Positions 53,698-64,000 of a DNA stretch of 64,000 nucleotides are shown here, piece by piece. Origin of the DNA: Perca fluviatilis (taxonomy: Eukaryota; Chordata; Actinopteri; Perciformes; Percidae); the NCBI RefSeq assembly GCF_010015445.1, contig NC_053118.1, positions 5,907,781 to 5,971,780 of the forward strand, read 5' to 3'. The first letter of the stretch is position 1; each line of letters starts with the position of its first letter. The notes under the pieces are model-generated. The model saw only the letters and a program-made list of their open reading frames with translations, was not told the origin of the DNA and searched no databases. Both the position numbers and the translations under genes were made by a program.

Positions 53698-54464
53698 AGC
53701 TCCATAATATAACTATAATTTCATGCATCGGCCTACAAGGGGCAAAATGGTTGAATCTGGTGAAATACTGTAAAAATGTCAAATATGACTAGTTTTCTTC
53801 CAAATGAAATGCTGACATTACAGAATGCATGGTTTTATACTGTAAAGGCAGTGAGATCAAAACATGTGGTTATAATGGAAGTCAATGGGGCCATTTTTGC
53901 CTCGAAGGTGTCCAAAGGGAGTATCTGGAATTACATAAAAAATACTAATGCAATCAAATAAGTTTTGTTGCTTATCTTTGACATATCCAAGCCTCTAATC
54001 ACCACCAAAGCCCCATCTACATATTATTCATTATATGGGAAAAAAAAAAAAAATTTGTGTTTTTTTTTTATAAAAAATGACATACTTCAAATGCATAAAC
54101 TGGCATTTAAAGGGTTAAAATCCTGAAAATGATTGAATGTTTGGTGGTTTTGATTAGGTTAGAAGTTGTTTAAGTGATTCATGAAAAAAAAGCAGAAAAA
54201 AATATTGATATATGATGATTTAATAACAGTTTTTGTGTGCGTGGACATTTTTGCCTCGAAGGTGTCCAGAGGGTACAAAATGAATCATTTAAGTATAAAA
54301 GACATGTAAGAGTAAAAAACACTGGATTTAAAAAATTTGACTGAAAAGAAGGATTCCTACAAAATTTCATGCCATAAGAAGTAACACAGCAAAAATGATC
54401 ACAAAATGAAAAAAAAAACTTGAGAAAAATGTACAAAAATGACCGAAGAGGGCATGAGGGTTAA

Positions 54465-55095
54465 AATCCTTAGGTGAAGCCATACTCCGATAGAATGGCC
54501 AGATTCCATACAAATTGCTGCTGAAATACAAAACACAGCTGAGTGTTACATAATTGTGGGAGCTATTCACAAAACATAAAGCCTGACAGAAATGACAGTC
54601 GTAAATTAGGATACATCATACAGCATGTCTGAGTTATTAGTCATGTTTGGAGAGTCAGTGCGTGCTTTCTTGCTCAGTCAGACACATTTTTAGACCCTGA
54701 CAGATCGCCATCTCCTAAAATTTGTTCATATCTAATTTCCATGAGAATATAATAAGGACTATTCATGAAGAACAAATCACTGTAGACACAACATGTTAAT
54801 ACCGAACATTTGTTCAAAACTAAAAACGCATTTCATTTGGCTATTCCTACATTAGCCAACCCGTGGCAACTAGTGTTTTTGTTGTTTTATCTCGTTGAAG
54901 AATGAAATGGAATATGCTGTCTTTTTCGATATTTAGCCAAAACACAATCTTTCCCTAACCTTGACCAAGTGTTTCAGTAGCCTAAACTAACCACATATGA
55001 CACAAATGTCAGACTCCAGTTGTCAAAGTGCCCAGCCCATAGGTGGTGCTGGAAGCTTGTTGTCCATTTTGGGAACTAGGCTACTGTTGCTGACG
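54465..55095. other. No recognised feature
   Basis: Non-coding sequence with no TIR pair or tandem repeat. Confidence 0.4.
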
Positions 55096-55098
55096 AGC

Positions 55099-55285
55099 TA
55101 GTCTCGCAATGTCTATCATATCTCCACAGCGCTGCGGAGTAAGGTCTGGCTCCTCCACACATTCGTTCCAGGATAGGGGGACAAAAAACGCTCTGAGTTG
55201 ATTGCATTTCTTTAAACCAATCAGACGGTTGGTCTGCAAAATTGTCTCGAGAAGGAACTTGTTTTGGTCAAACATTTGCACCCCG
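55099..55285 (+). repeat. Copy of the GTCTCG-type interspersed repeat
   Basis: It runs from CTAGTCTCGCAATGTCTATC through GCATTTCTTTAAACCAATCA and GAAGGAACTTGTTTTGGTC to AACATTTGCACCCCGCAAAA. It is diverged from the copies at 17705 and 30924 and truncated at its right end. Confidence 0.6.
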
Positions 55286-55715
55286 CAAAACGCCAGAGGT
55301 GAAAAGAGTAGAGCACTAGTCTATTTAAGTAAAAGTATGATTACTTTGATGAACTTTTACTTAAGTACAAGTAAAATTACCGGTATAAAAGTCTACTGAA
55401 GTAAAAGTTAAAAGTAGTTCATTTAAAATGTACTCAGAGTGGAGATATACTTTTTATATTTATACCTGTTTTGATAGCTTATTTATACTTATTTCATTAA
55501 ATCCCAGTCTTTTGCGATTTGTTAAGGGAACAGAGCTAAAAGTAAAAAAAAAAAAAATGACGAAAACCATTTTGATTTGAGTTCGTTGACAGATATTTTG
55601 CCAAAACAGAGAACTTTTTTTATTTCCTTTGATTTTACATATTAACGGATTTGGTTTAAAATGTAGCAAAGTACAATTCTTCAAACAAAACGTACTTAAG
55701 TAAAAGTAAAATTAC
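55286..55715. repeat. Interspersed repeat with TACTTAAGTAAAAGTA motifs
   Basis: CCAGAGGTGAAAAGAGTAGAG starts a segment full of AAGTAAAAGT and TTACTTAAGTACA words, repeated near its other end (CGTACTTAAGTAAAAGTAAA, about 55691-55710). I recognise this as a common fish hAT-like non-autonomous repeat, but the right TIR is unclear. Confidence 0.5.
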
Positions 55716-55935
55716 AGATTTTAAAAACGATGTTAGCATCCCATTGCCATTCATTTTGGCGCCACTTTGACAGTGAATAACTTTACATCTGAAGCGTTTA
55801 AAGCCTCTATTTGTCCATTGTTTATTTCTAAAGAAACACGACAATGTATAAAAGGCTCCATTACCTTGTATCTACGGTGGCCGGGAAGTGCAATGCAACA
55901 TTACAAAGAATGAAACACTTTTACAAAGCTCAAGA

Positions 55936-56325
55936 CAAATTTACATTTTGGAAAACAAATTTACATTTTGGAAAACAAATTTACATTTTGGAAAACAAAA
56001 TAACATTTTAGAAAACAAATTTACATTTTGGAAAACAAAATAACATTTTCGAAAACAAATTTACATTTTGGAAAACAAAATAACATTTTCGAAAACAAAT
56101 TTACGTTTTAGAAAACAAATTTACATTTTGGAAAACAAAATAACATTTTGGAAAACAAAATAACATTTTGGAAAACAAAATAACATTTTCGAAAACAAAT
56201 TTACGTTTTAGAAAACAAATTTACATTTTGGAAAACAAAATAACATTTTAGAAAACAAATTTACATTTTCGAAAACAAATTTACATTTTCGAAAACAAAT
56301 TTACATTTTAGAAAACAAATTAACA
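55936..56325 (+). repeat. Left array of 20-bp units
   Basis: About 19 copies of AAATTTACATTTTGGAAAAC occur, with variation at two places: AAATTTAC or AAAATAAC at the start, and TTTTGG, TTTTAG or TTTTCG before the GAAAAC end. The variants are interspersed, as expected of a minisatellite changing by unequal exchange or slippage. Confidence 0.95.
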
Positions 56326-56425
56326 AGATGCAAAACACTTTTACCAGTCCCGAAACAAATTTACAAATGACAGATTCTTCACGGAAAGGGAATGTACCAC
56401 ATACCGGAAGTGATGAGGTGTTGTT

Positions 56426-57257
56426 GGTGAGCGCCAGTCAATTTGTGTTGTTGTGAGTGAGTATATGGCGTGAATGAAGTTTATGGTGACTTTACGGTGG
56501 TCGGTGTTTGGAGTTTTTATATGACGCGGACCTGACGGAAACATTGGAAAAACAGGGAACGTATCGACAGCCGCGGCCGGATCGAAGCTACAGCAGGGGG
56601 GCAGCTGAGTCCGTCTGCAGCTGCAGGACCTGGAGCTCACTGCCCATTCCTGGGAGCCAAAACCGACACCACGCAGCTGGAGACCCAGGCCGTATTGCTG
56701 GGCCCGCTGGAGGGAAGGGAAGCCCGGGAGAATCAGATCCAGGACTAAACGGAGCGGACTGTCACAGCCTGCTGAAGTTTAAATCACAGGTTTCCTAAAG
56801 GGAGTCTGGCCGGGACTCGGACTGTGGACTACGAAACACGACTTAAAGTCTCGTTAAATAAATAAATACATGCAGAAATAAATGAATCATTAGTGGGGGA
56901 GTGAGCCTGGACATTTCAGTCTGTTTAAACTTCACTTTGAAGCAGAACCTCTTAGTTCAGAAGGGTGAAGTTTCCGTTGTACTCATATCTGTGAACTGAT
57001 TATAATAAATATTCTTTGTATTAACACATTAATTAGTCTCTTTGTCTTTTTGTTTAAAAAACAAGAACATCGCATGAGATTTTGAGCGATTTATAGTGAT
57101 TTTATTTCCGTTAGACCTTTGCCTACATTGGACGCTTGATGCATTAAGGACGGCCCATAGACAGTATATAAGGCAGTGCCTCCCCTGTTCCAAGATGGCG
57201 CTCTTGGCGCTATTCGATTCAACCGCAATTGCCGAGAGCAAGGCGACATGTATACAA
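56426..57257 (+). other. Core of the 20-bp-array element
   Basis: GC-rich sequence at 56500-56760 contrasts with the AT-rich arrays. The frame 56508-56798 matches no family that I know. An ACAGTATATAAGGC box lies at about 57162-57175, and CCAAGATGGCGC (57190-57201) resembles the YY1-type element seen at promoters. The core may be captured genomic sequence or an element promoter. Confidence 0.45.
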
Positions 57258-57344
57258 AACCTCATCACTCCGGTATGTGGTACATTCCCTTTCCGTGAAG
57301 AATCTGTCATTTGTAAATTTGTTTCGGGACTGGTAAAAGTGTTT

Positions 57345-57838
57345 TGCATCTTGTTAATTTGTTTTCGAAAATGTAAATTTGTTTTCTAAAATGTTATTTT
57401 GTTTTCCAAAATGTAAATTTGTTTTCTAAAATGTAAATTTGTTTTCGAAAATGTTATTTTGTTTTCCAAAATGTATAATTTGTTTTCTAAAATGTTATTT
57501 TGTTTTCCAAAATGTAAATTTGTTTTCTAAAATGTTATTTTGTTTTCCAAAATGTAAATTTGTTTTCCAAAATGTAAATTTGTTTTCTAAAATGTTATTT
57601 TGTTTTCCAAAATGTAAATTTGTTTTCCAAAATGTAAATTTGTTTTCTAAAATGTAAATTTGTTTTCTAAAATGTTATTTTGTTTTCCAAAATGTAAATT
57701 TGTTTTCTAAAATGTTATTTTGTTTTCCAAAATGTAAATTTGTTTTCCAAAATGTTATTTTGTTTTCCAAAATGTAAATTTGTTTTCCAAAATGTTATTT
57801 TGTTTTCCAAAATGTAAATTTGTTTTCCAAAATGTAAA
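57345..57838 (-). repeat. Right array of 20-bp units
   Basis: About 24-25 copies of the same unit occur in the opposite orientation (AATTTGTTTTCCAAAATGTA), with the same two variable sites. One unit near 57470 has an extra base. The frame across it (57439-57657) only reflects the periodicity. Confidence 0.95.
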
Positions 57839-58350
57839 AGTGTTTCATTCTTTGTAATGTTGCATTGCACTTCCCGGCCACCGTATGTATCTCATGTTAT
57901 GGCTCCATAGGAGACGTTTTTGTAAAAATAGGCTAACGGATGTGTCATAACCACGTGACTTACTGTTGCATAGTAGAGGAATCACCGTACAGTACAGGAG
58001 AAGCTCGCAGGCAGTTTAGACTCACATTAGCTGTTACTAATTACTAATGTTAACTAGCATTTTAGTTAGCAATAATTCGTCTGTGCCTATGTTATCTCCT
58101 TACATATACCTACGATCTCCGTCTCTGCAAGATTCGGAATGATTGAGATTTTTCTTGGCACAGCTACCAGGAGACTTACAACTTTCAGACAGGTTGCTCA
58201 CGTCACAGCTACGTCTTCAAGCTCAGTTGGAGGCTGCGCAGTAACGCTCAGCCATCACCGGAAAAGTGCTTCTAATATACTTCACTGGTCTCCGTCCAGA
58301 GCAACGGGATCTGTTGGTCCATTTCTTTAACTGTCTATGCTACCAATCTG

Positions 58351-59030
58351 GCTGGCTTGCCAACGGCTAATTAGCGAGGTAGCTAGCTTGGTCACTAAAT
58401 GGGAAAAAAACCTGAACACAGTTTAGTCAAGAGATATTTGCACTATCAACTCTTTTCTCACAAATAACTGCAAACCATAAATCTTTTGTGAGCAGTTTAT
58501 ACTCTGCCAAAGTAGGGTTAAATGAAAGTGGACAGTGCAACACAGCTAATCTCTATTTTGGACTTTCTGTTTCCTCAAATGACAGCACTGTCAAGATAGT
58601 TTGTTATTGCTCAATGGCGCAAACTTGCATGTCAGAGTTCACCAAAGTCAAACTGTACATAAAGGTTCACTATGGATTTACTTTGCCTCCGCAAGTCACT
58701 CCATGGAATGCAGCATTTCTATTGAAATAATTGATTTAGGTTCAAATGCCACTGTCACAAATGCTGGTCTGACGGGGCCCTAAGGCTGCCACATTTTCCG
58801 GACTAGAAACAAACACTGCCAGCGAAGGTAATCCTTGCAGTAATTGTGTCACAAAATGTATTTGGCAAACCCAATTAGCAGTTTACAAACACATTTTGTA
58901 GGGAAGAGGGTTGGACTGAAGCAATGCCCCTTATTCTTATTCTAACTAGTACTGTAATTCTGCAGGCAGCCTTCTATCAATTTAGCCTCCAAAGATACAG
59001 AATTGAAAACTCCAAAAGTACTTAGCACCT
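58351..59030. other. No recognised feature
   Basis: Non-repetitive sequence; the short frames at 58488-58783 are unsupported. Confidence 0.4.
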
Positions 59031-59035
59031 TTTTT

Positions 59036-59240
59036 TATTTTATTTTTTTATTTAACCTTTATTTAACCAGGTAGGCCGTTGAGAACAGGTTCTCATTTGC
59101 AACAAAGACCTGGCCAAGAGAAGCATAAGTGTGCAACACAACATACAGTTTCACATACAATAAAATACAAGAAAAAAGAATACAATAGGCTCAAAGCCGG
59201 GCAAAGTGAGGTGTAAGTAAGTCGTCCGATATGCGAAAGT
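59036..59240 (-). repeat. LINE 3' tail
   Basis: On the plus strand TTTATTTAACCTTTATTTAA and CCAGGTAGGCCGTTGAGAAC begin the segment. The reverse complement (CTACCTGGTTAAATAAAGG) is a widespread teleost LINE terminus. Only the untranslated tail is present. Confidence 0.65.
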
Positions 59241-59571
59241 GATAAGGTAATAACAACACAATATACTGTACATGAATAGACAGTCTCACTGCTGAGATGT
59301 AGAGAAGAGTAAATGGATCAAAATGTTTCTGGTCTCATGAGAGTCCATCACGTGCCTTTTTACAATACTGTCACTCCGAAGAGTTTAATAGGGATGACTC
59401 AAATGCAGGAGACCAGTCAGGTAGGTTAAAGAAACAAAAGGTGAGCAACAAAAGACATGAAAAACTAAAAACTAAAAACTGGAGAAGTAGGCTAGGCTAG
59501 GAAAAATAACACTGGGAGCCAGGAACAAAAGCAAACAATCCGACAATGAAACACGAGAACATCAAGACTAA

Positions 59572-59839
59572 AGCCCTGTTCACATGGAATTAGTATCATG
59601 TGGGGACCTTGTGTGATTTAGAAATGACCCCCCCCCCACATCTGAGTTTCGTGTGGCATATTCACATGGTATAAGCAAAACCTGCTTTTACTCAAATCTG
59701 TACCCCGTGCAGAGGACAGCCAGGGGGCTAGGCCGCCACACCACACTTGGGTCGGGGTTCGGTATCTTTTTGGGACCTCCGTAATTATTACAAATGACCA
59801 GAGGTCACCAGGTCATACTAATCCCGTGAGAATAGGGTT
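59572..59839. mobile_element. Small MITE, PIF/Harbinger-like, TSD TAA
   Basis: TAA lies at 59569-59571 and 59840-59842. The TIRs of about 38 bp are diverged: AGCCCTGTTCACATGGAATT at the left, and the right end read in reverse starts AACCCTATTCTCACGGGATT. At 268 bp it is non-coding. Confidence 0.65.
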
Positions 59840-59851
59840 TAATACACATAA

Positions 59852-60537
59852 AGCCTGGTTCACACGGGACGATTTTAAAATTGTCGGCCGATTTTCCAAT
59901 CCTGAGAGACCCCACACACGGCGATAAAAAATGACGGGTCTAACAGTTTTGGTCGTACAGTGTGTGGTGCGCAGCACACGACAAAATCAACACATCCCAC
60001 ACAAACCGATTTGACTCCCGAGCATTCCCAGGTGAGACGGGAAATCTCGCAAAATCCCTCGAGATCAAACGTGACTTCAGAGTAAACAATCATTGCGGAC
60101 GAAGAGGATGCAGTGGCGATAGTTTGTAATGTGTTTTTAACCGAAAAGAAATGTTATCAAAAGAAAAGGCAATGGTCAAAGAAGACAACGCGAGCATGGA
60201 CTATACTTGCTACATCATGATATGGAGGTGATTTGTTTTTTTCTCATAGAAATGTCGTTAGGTATTACACAGATTAATAAACGTTCATATATTCGTTTCC
60301 ATGTACTCTGGTGGACTGCAGTTGTGGATGTAGTTATGCCCATCGACTTTATTTATTTTACACAGGCTGCGTGCTCATTTGTCCCCGGGGGACACCACAC
60401 ACGAGGAGAAATCGGGCCAAATAAATCCAACATGTTGGATATCCCCGATTTGAGATCGGAGCGGTCCTAACGTCCTTCCGAGCAGACGAGAATCGGGGCT
60501 AAAATCGGCCTAATTATCCTGCCGTCTGTACCAGGCT
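59852..60537. mobile_element. PIF/Harbinger element remnant, TSD TAA
   Basis: TAA lies at 59849-59851 and 60538-60540. The TIRs are AGCCTGGTTCACACGGG and, in reverse, AGCCTGGTACAGACGGC, with GATTTT/CCGATTT words in both subterminal regions. Around 60092-60215 it encodes EEDAVAIVCNVFLTEKKCYQ and KKRQWSKKTTRAW, resembling the basic N-terminus of a PIF-type nuclease. The rest of the gene is gone. It starts only 12 bases after the preceding MITE ends. Confidence 0.75.
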
Positions 60538-60726
60538 TAAGAAAAGGAGGGTGTTAACGAGGGGCAGGTGCCATGAGGGCTGACGAGGAACAGGTGAAAC
60601 ACGTCATCAGGGCGGGGCAGACAATCACAAAGGTGGGAAAACACACAAGGTAGGAAGTAAAACAAGACATGAATTATGAGAGCACATGCAAAATAAATCA
60701 GGAAATAAACCAAAACCCAGGATCAT

Positions 60727-60970
60727 GAATCAGAATCAGAAAAATATGTATTGCCAGGTAAGTAGCACTTACTAGAAATTTGCTTTGGTTGATGGTGCAT
60801 ACATATAACATATTTAAAAAATGTATATGAAATAAACAAACAAATACAGAAACAAATAACGCACATATAACTATACAACATTAATAAAGCAAAAAAGGAA
60901 AGATAGAGGCTGTATGGACTAGTGCAGGATGTGCAAAAATGTTGAGGGATGTGCAAAAGATGACAGATAC
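60727..60970 (-). repeat. L2-group LINE 3' tail, same family as 31110
   Basis: GAATCAGAATCAGAAAAATA and GTATTGCCAGGTAAGTAGCA on the plus strand resemble the tail at 31110-31198; the TTGATGGTGCATACATA part corresponds to GTTGTTGGTGCATGTCACA. The copy is truncated before any coding sequence. Confidence 0.65.

Positions 60971-60973
<3 letters not shown>

Positions 60974-61004
<31 letters not shown>
60974..61004. repeat. (TG)n microsatellite
   Basis: This is a pure TG run of about 30 bases at the end of the LINE fragment. Confidence 0.95.
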
Positions 61005-61005
<1 letters not shown>

Positions 61006-64000
61006 CTAGACTGCATATACTGTATAATATCTGAGATCAGTTTTCTATTCAAGGTGAGTGTGTTCTTGATTGTCGACATGTAAGAGGTATAATTAGGTAT
61101 CCCACGTGCTGCTTAACAGCACACCTCAGACTCATGAAGCTCCAGCATTACCATTAGAATATCAATGACCATCTGCATTAATACCTGCTGCCAGTTTTCA
61201 GAGGACTATAGTGGTTGGCAGCAATTTTTCTAAATTGCTCCTGTGTCTTGTTAATAGTTACAAACCACCCCACACAGATGGATTTACGGTATCGGCCCTA
61301 CGTATGATACATCTAAAACCTGTCTCTGTTAATCTCTCAGAGTAAGGGCAATACAAATGTAAGACAGTACACAAAATGGAGAGACTAAAATAGAGACACA
61401 AACATGAGACAGTGGTGCAAGCGATGCATCTAAGTCACATTAGATCTTGTTAAATTAATTTTCGTCCGACCACACATTGTGTCTTCATGCCCCGAGGCGT
61501 AAAGAGTACCCATTTTGCATATCAATTCATTACCTATGAGCCACGACCGGGGCTAGACCCCCTACATACTCCTAACAGGCCACTCATTACAGCCCTCCGT
61601 ATTACAGGGCACAACCTTTGGCATACCGCACGGCTATAAATCAACTCCAACTACGGCCCAATTATCAACTTGTGTCAATTAGAACAGACAAGGCTTGGAC
61701 TTCAAAGACTATGGTATAAATTTATATCAGATTCATTGGAGACGGGAGTCCAAATGAAGGGGGCGGCTGTTGACTGTATCACAGACACTGTTGCTCTCAG
61801 CTCAAAGATAATTCACTTAATATGCATCATTCTGTCTCGTTTCCTTCAGTTCCCTCGCCCTCGTCAGCTTGGCCTAGTTTGATTGCAGCAGCAACATTGT
61901 AACCTCTCCATCCCAGTCCATTCCTTCCACTGTGTTGAACTTCGGGGTTACAGAAATAGGTCAAGCAGAGTCTGAGTCCAATTGAAGTAAAATATGAGGC
62001 TGGAGTATTGCAGGGCTGAGTACGATCACCCCAGCCCCTTCAAAGAGATATTTATGACAGAGGCCTGTTTACAGAGATAACTGTTTTTAGAGTAGTGTGC
62101 GTGTGTCAAGGCATGGCTAAATTTTATTTTACTTATTGCTTTTATTTCTTCAGGGTAGTCCAACTTTCTGAGTTTTTCTTCGAGTTAGAAATGGAAGTTA
62201 CACGTCATTTCTTATCTTTATGGTTCAGTCACATCCAGATGATGCAAAGCCAGGAAACATCTCCTCAAATTAGCTTTATGCAACCAAAACTAAAAGTCCT
62301 CATCAGGGGCCACAAACCATCTAGTCAGTGTCGACCCGCCTCATTGGTCATAATAGTGCTACATCATTGGGGCTCAGCCAAGCAGGAGCCAGGCCGGCCT
62401 ATTGGGGGGCTCTATTCACAGTCCAGCAAAGCCGATCCATCTGCTGCCAAAAGTGAGTGTTGTGTTGGATCTCCGCATAAATCCCCATTAGGCTTGGATG
62501 CTACCTGTCCAACTCTGTTATTGACTCCTTATTGGGCGCTGGCTCCAACACAATATCAATCTAATTTGGGGTTATGAGGACTGTTATCAGATGCAGGTAC
62601 CTACATGTAAATCCAGTGCCATCTGCATCCAGGAGGCACTGTTTTTTTTTAAATCCTTATTGCTCCCCTGTGCTAGTAGTAGTTGGAGCGTATCTCTGTT
62701 GTGCAGCTAGCTGCCAGATAGGGACATTTTAAGCTAAAGTGGAAGGGTATAATACAAGCCAATTAAGAAAAGTGGAAGACATTGCTGATATGTTGTTGTG
62801 GGAAGGCTCTCTAGTTTGTTAGTGGGACTGTAAAATGTCAGATAGTGACATTCAAAGGTCATCTGAGCATGTCAGAACATTTGATTTGAGATTAACATAC
62901 TGCACGGTCTCCAGTTGATGTGGAGCCGCAAGAGCCAGAGCACGTCAATTAAATATCTGACCTCTTTAACAACGTTGTATCCCCTGTCTCTCTAATTTAG
63001 TCATTTGTAAATACCATTCATATGCAAAACCTGAAGAGGGGAGTAGAAGTAGGAAGAAGTAGAATGCTGTACTTTTATGTATACCCAGTATATTTGATTG
63101 AATGTAACAGAAAGTGAGTGAAGCCATGATAGTGTGGGAAATGTGCGGTTCCTGTGGTGTTGCGTTTGAGCGGCTTTTCAGACAGATTTGCCTCCACTAC
63201 TTAAAACACTTTTCTCAGAATCCCACCTCCCCTGGTAGTGTTGGCTTCCCCCTGTGGGGAGTTATTGGCTTTTAAATGAGATGCCAGAATCCCACCTTTG
63301 CAGAGCTCAAACTGAAAATAGACCACTCATATGTTCTAGAGGAGAAAGGTTTGACAATGTTAAGAAAACTGTGCGTTTCTGCAGTTGTATGCAGCCTGTT
63401 TGTTGTGCTCGCAACTTGCAAAACTTGCAATCATTTCTCAAAAGCATTGTATATCTTACATTCACATTCCAGGATATGATGTTAGTGTCCCTTCTCCGTC
63501 CTTTCTCGCACAAATACTTTTTGGATCAGAATTAAATCTGTTTTTGCCTGATGTTACTACTGTGAGTCTGTTCAGCTTGACAGATATCACACATAGCTAA
63601 TGCACAATTCCAGATGCATAACACATTTTGCAATGTGCAACTCAGATCACATTTTCACTCACTATGACCACTACTACTGTCATTACTAAACATTGCGCCA
63701 AAAAATAAACAATAACATCGCTGTCAGTGGGCTTATTTGCTAACGTTAGCTACGAGAGCTACCTCTGAAAAATCCAGCAAACAGACAGTACCCTAGGATA
63801 CTGTTACCTGAAACAGGTGATTTAACATCACCCCTCCTTTTACACACAGTTTAGCAACAAAATAAAAATGCTGAGGGAAAAATCCCAAAAAAATTTAATT
63901 TTGGTTATGAGCGTCCTCTCAGTGTTCCAATTGCTCAGCTTTAAAGGGGAGAGAGAGCAAATGACCATTTGGTTGAGTTTTTTGGAGGGGCATTTTAGTC
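61005..64000. other. Longest stretch without recognised mobile elements
   Basis: No TIR pair, LINE tail or tandem array was found. No exon could be supported. The frame at 63276-63479 contains, from an internal ATG at 63358, a basic start followed by a hydrophobic run (KLCVSAVVCSLFVVLATC) that looks like a signal peptide, but it lies in an otherwise unremarkable frame with a stop after about 40 codons. The section may be a host intron or intergenic spacer. Confidence 0.4.

Larger units (their letters stand above)
51323..54460. mobile_element. piggyBac element with duplicated inverted flanks
   Basis: TTAA lies at 51319-51322 and 54461-54464. The TIRs are CCCTCATGCCCTC and GAGGGCATGAGGG, and a CCC start is typical of piggyBac. 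The left part contains two diverged tandem copies of a unit starting near CGACACCTTCGAGGCAAAAA (51354, 51703) and the start of a third (52056). Its inverse occupies 53700-54265. In the middle is a transposase fragment on the minus strand. Long (TG)n and (CA)n runs sit symmetrically inside the arms. Confidence 0.85.
55874..57884. mobile_element. TIR element with inverted arrays of a 20-bp repeat
   Basis: The TIRs are ACGGTGGCCGGGAAGTGCAA and TTGCACTTCCCGGCCACCGT; the inverted match continues through GAATGAAACACTTTTAC. The flanks TTGTATCT and ATGTATCT form a probable 8-bp TSD with one mismatch. Next to each TIR is an array of a 20-bp unit (55936-56325 and 57345-57838, opposite orientations). 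A further inverted segment follows (56330-56425 against 57258-57335), around a core of about 830 bp. An 8-bp TSD fits hAT or Zisupton-type elements, but no transposase is seen and the class is undecided. Confidence 0.8.
55740..58350 (+). repeat. Host repeat split by the 20-bp-array element
   Basis: The left flank (55740-55873, with CATTCATTTTGGCGCCACTT and AACTTTACATCTGAAGCGTT) and the right flank (57885 on, CATGTTATGGCTCCATAGG and ATAACCACGTGACTTACTGT) are parts of one teleost repeat that I recognise. Removing the inserted element rejoins CCTTGTATCT to CATGTTATGGC. The right limit of the repeat is uncertain. Confidence 0.55.

Noticed and set aside
57439..57657. Repetitive 72-codon frame
   Set aside because: It is the 20-bp array read in one frame (three units make 20 codons), not a protein.
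55936..57838. Regular 20-bp repeats resembling a CRISPR array
   Set aside because: The units are directly adjacent with no unique spacers, occur in two opposite orientations inside a transposon, and the genome is eukaryotic.
63276..63479. Possible secreted peptide exon
   Set aside because: The hydrophobic run looks like a signal peptide, but there is no second exon, conserved motif or clear splice donor to support a gene.

Overview
This window looks like teleost fish DNA, probably from a percomorph. The evidence is the mix of repeats: an RTE retrotransposon that I recognise as Rex3 with a (GATG)n tail, L2/CR1-group LINE tails, BEL/Pao and Gypsy retrotransposons, piggyBac, Tc1, hAT and PIF/Harbinger transposons, TTAA-flanked MITEs and long (CA)n/(GT)n microsatellites. 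I found no host protein-coding gene, tRNA or rRNA. Every long reading frame that I can identify belongs to a mobile element, and all of these are broken by stops, frameshifts, deletions or insertions. The window is therefore intergenic or intronic sequence built largely of nested transposons. The calls rest on terminal inverted repeats (TIRs), target-site duplications (TSDs) and protein motifs read by eye; no database was consulted.

Layout. 0-14 kb: a PIF/Harbinger-type MITE, a TTAA MITE, a Charlie-like hAT carrying two further elements, an L2-group LINE endonuclease split by a 1.07-kb PIF/Harbinger remnant, then a Rex3 endonuclease fragment. 14-18 kb: a deleted Tc1 element in a local repeat, and a 195-bp tandem duplication. 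18-29 kb: a nest at least five levels deep, namely an outer 8-bp-TSD element, a TTAA element, a long-TIR element with a 6-bp TSD, a BEL/Pao retrotransposon and a Rex3 copy. 31-39 kb: an L2-group LINE split by a 3.55-kb hAT, then a piggyBac transposase pseudogene with a hAT in its leader. 39-40 kb: a 900-bp foldback element in a TTAA site. 40-47.6 kb: a Gypsy element (5' LTR, gag, protease, RT, RNase H) split by a LINE, which is split by a hAT carrying pieces of two LTRs. 48-58 kb: a ZMYM-type hAT, a rearranged piggyBac with inverted transposase flanks, long microsatellites, and a 2-kb TIR element with inverted arrays of a 20-bp repeat. 59-61 kb: LINE tails and two small PIF/Harbinger-type MITEs. 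About 61-64 kb is the longest stretch with no recognised repeat.

The elements do not work together as a pathway; they record an order of insertion. The most informative points are the exact empty sites that can be rebuilt within the window: TGAATT at 18618-18623 for the 7.9-kb long-TIR element, the TTAA site of the foldback, and the matching TSDs of six hAT-like elements. The least explained features are the 7.9-kb long-TIR element, the 241-bp identical direct repeat around the BEL/Pao body, and the element with 20-bp subterminal arrays.
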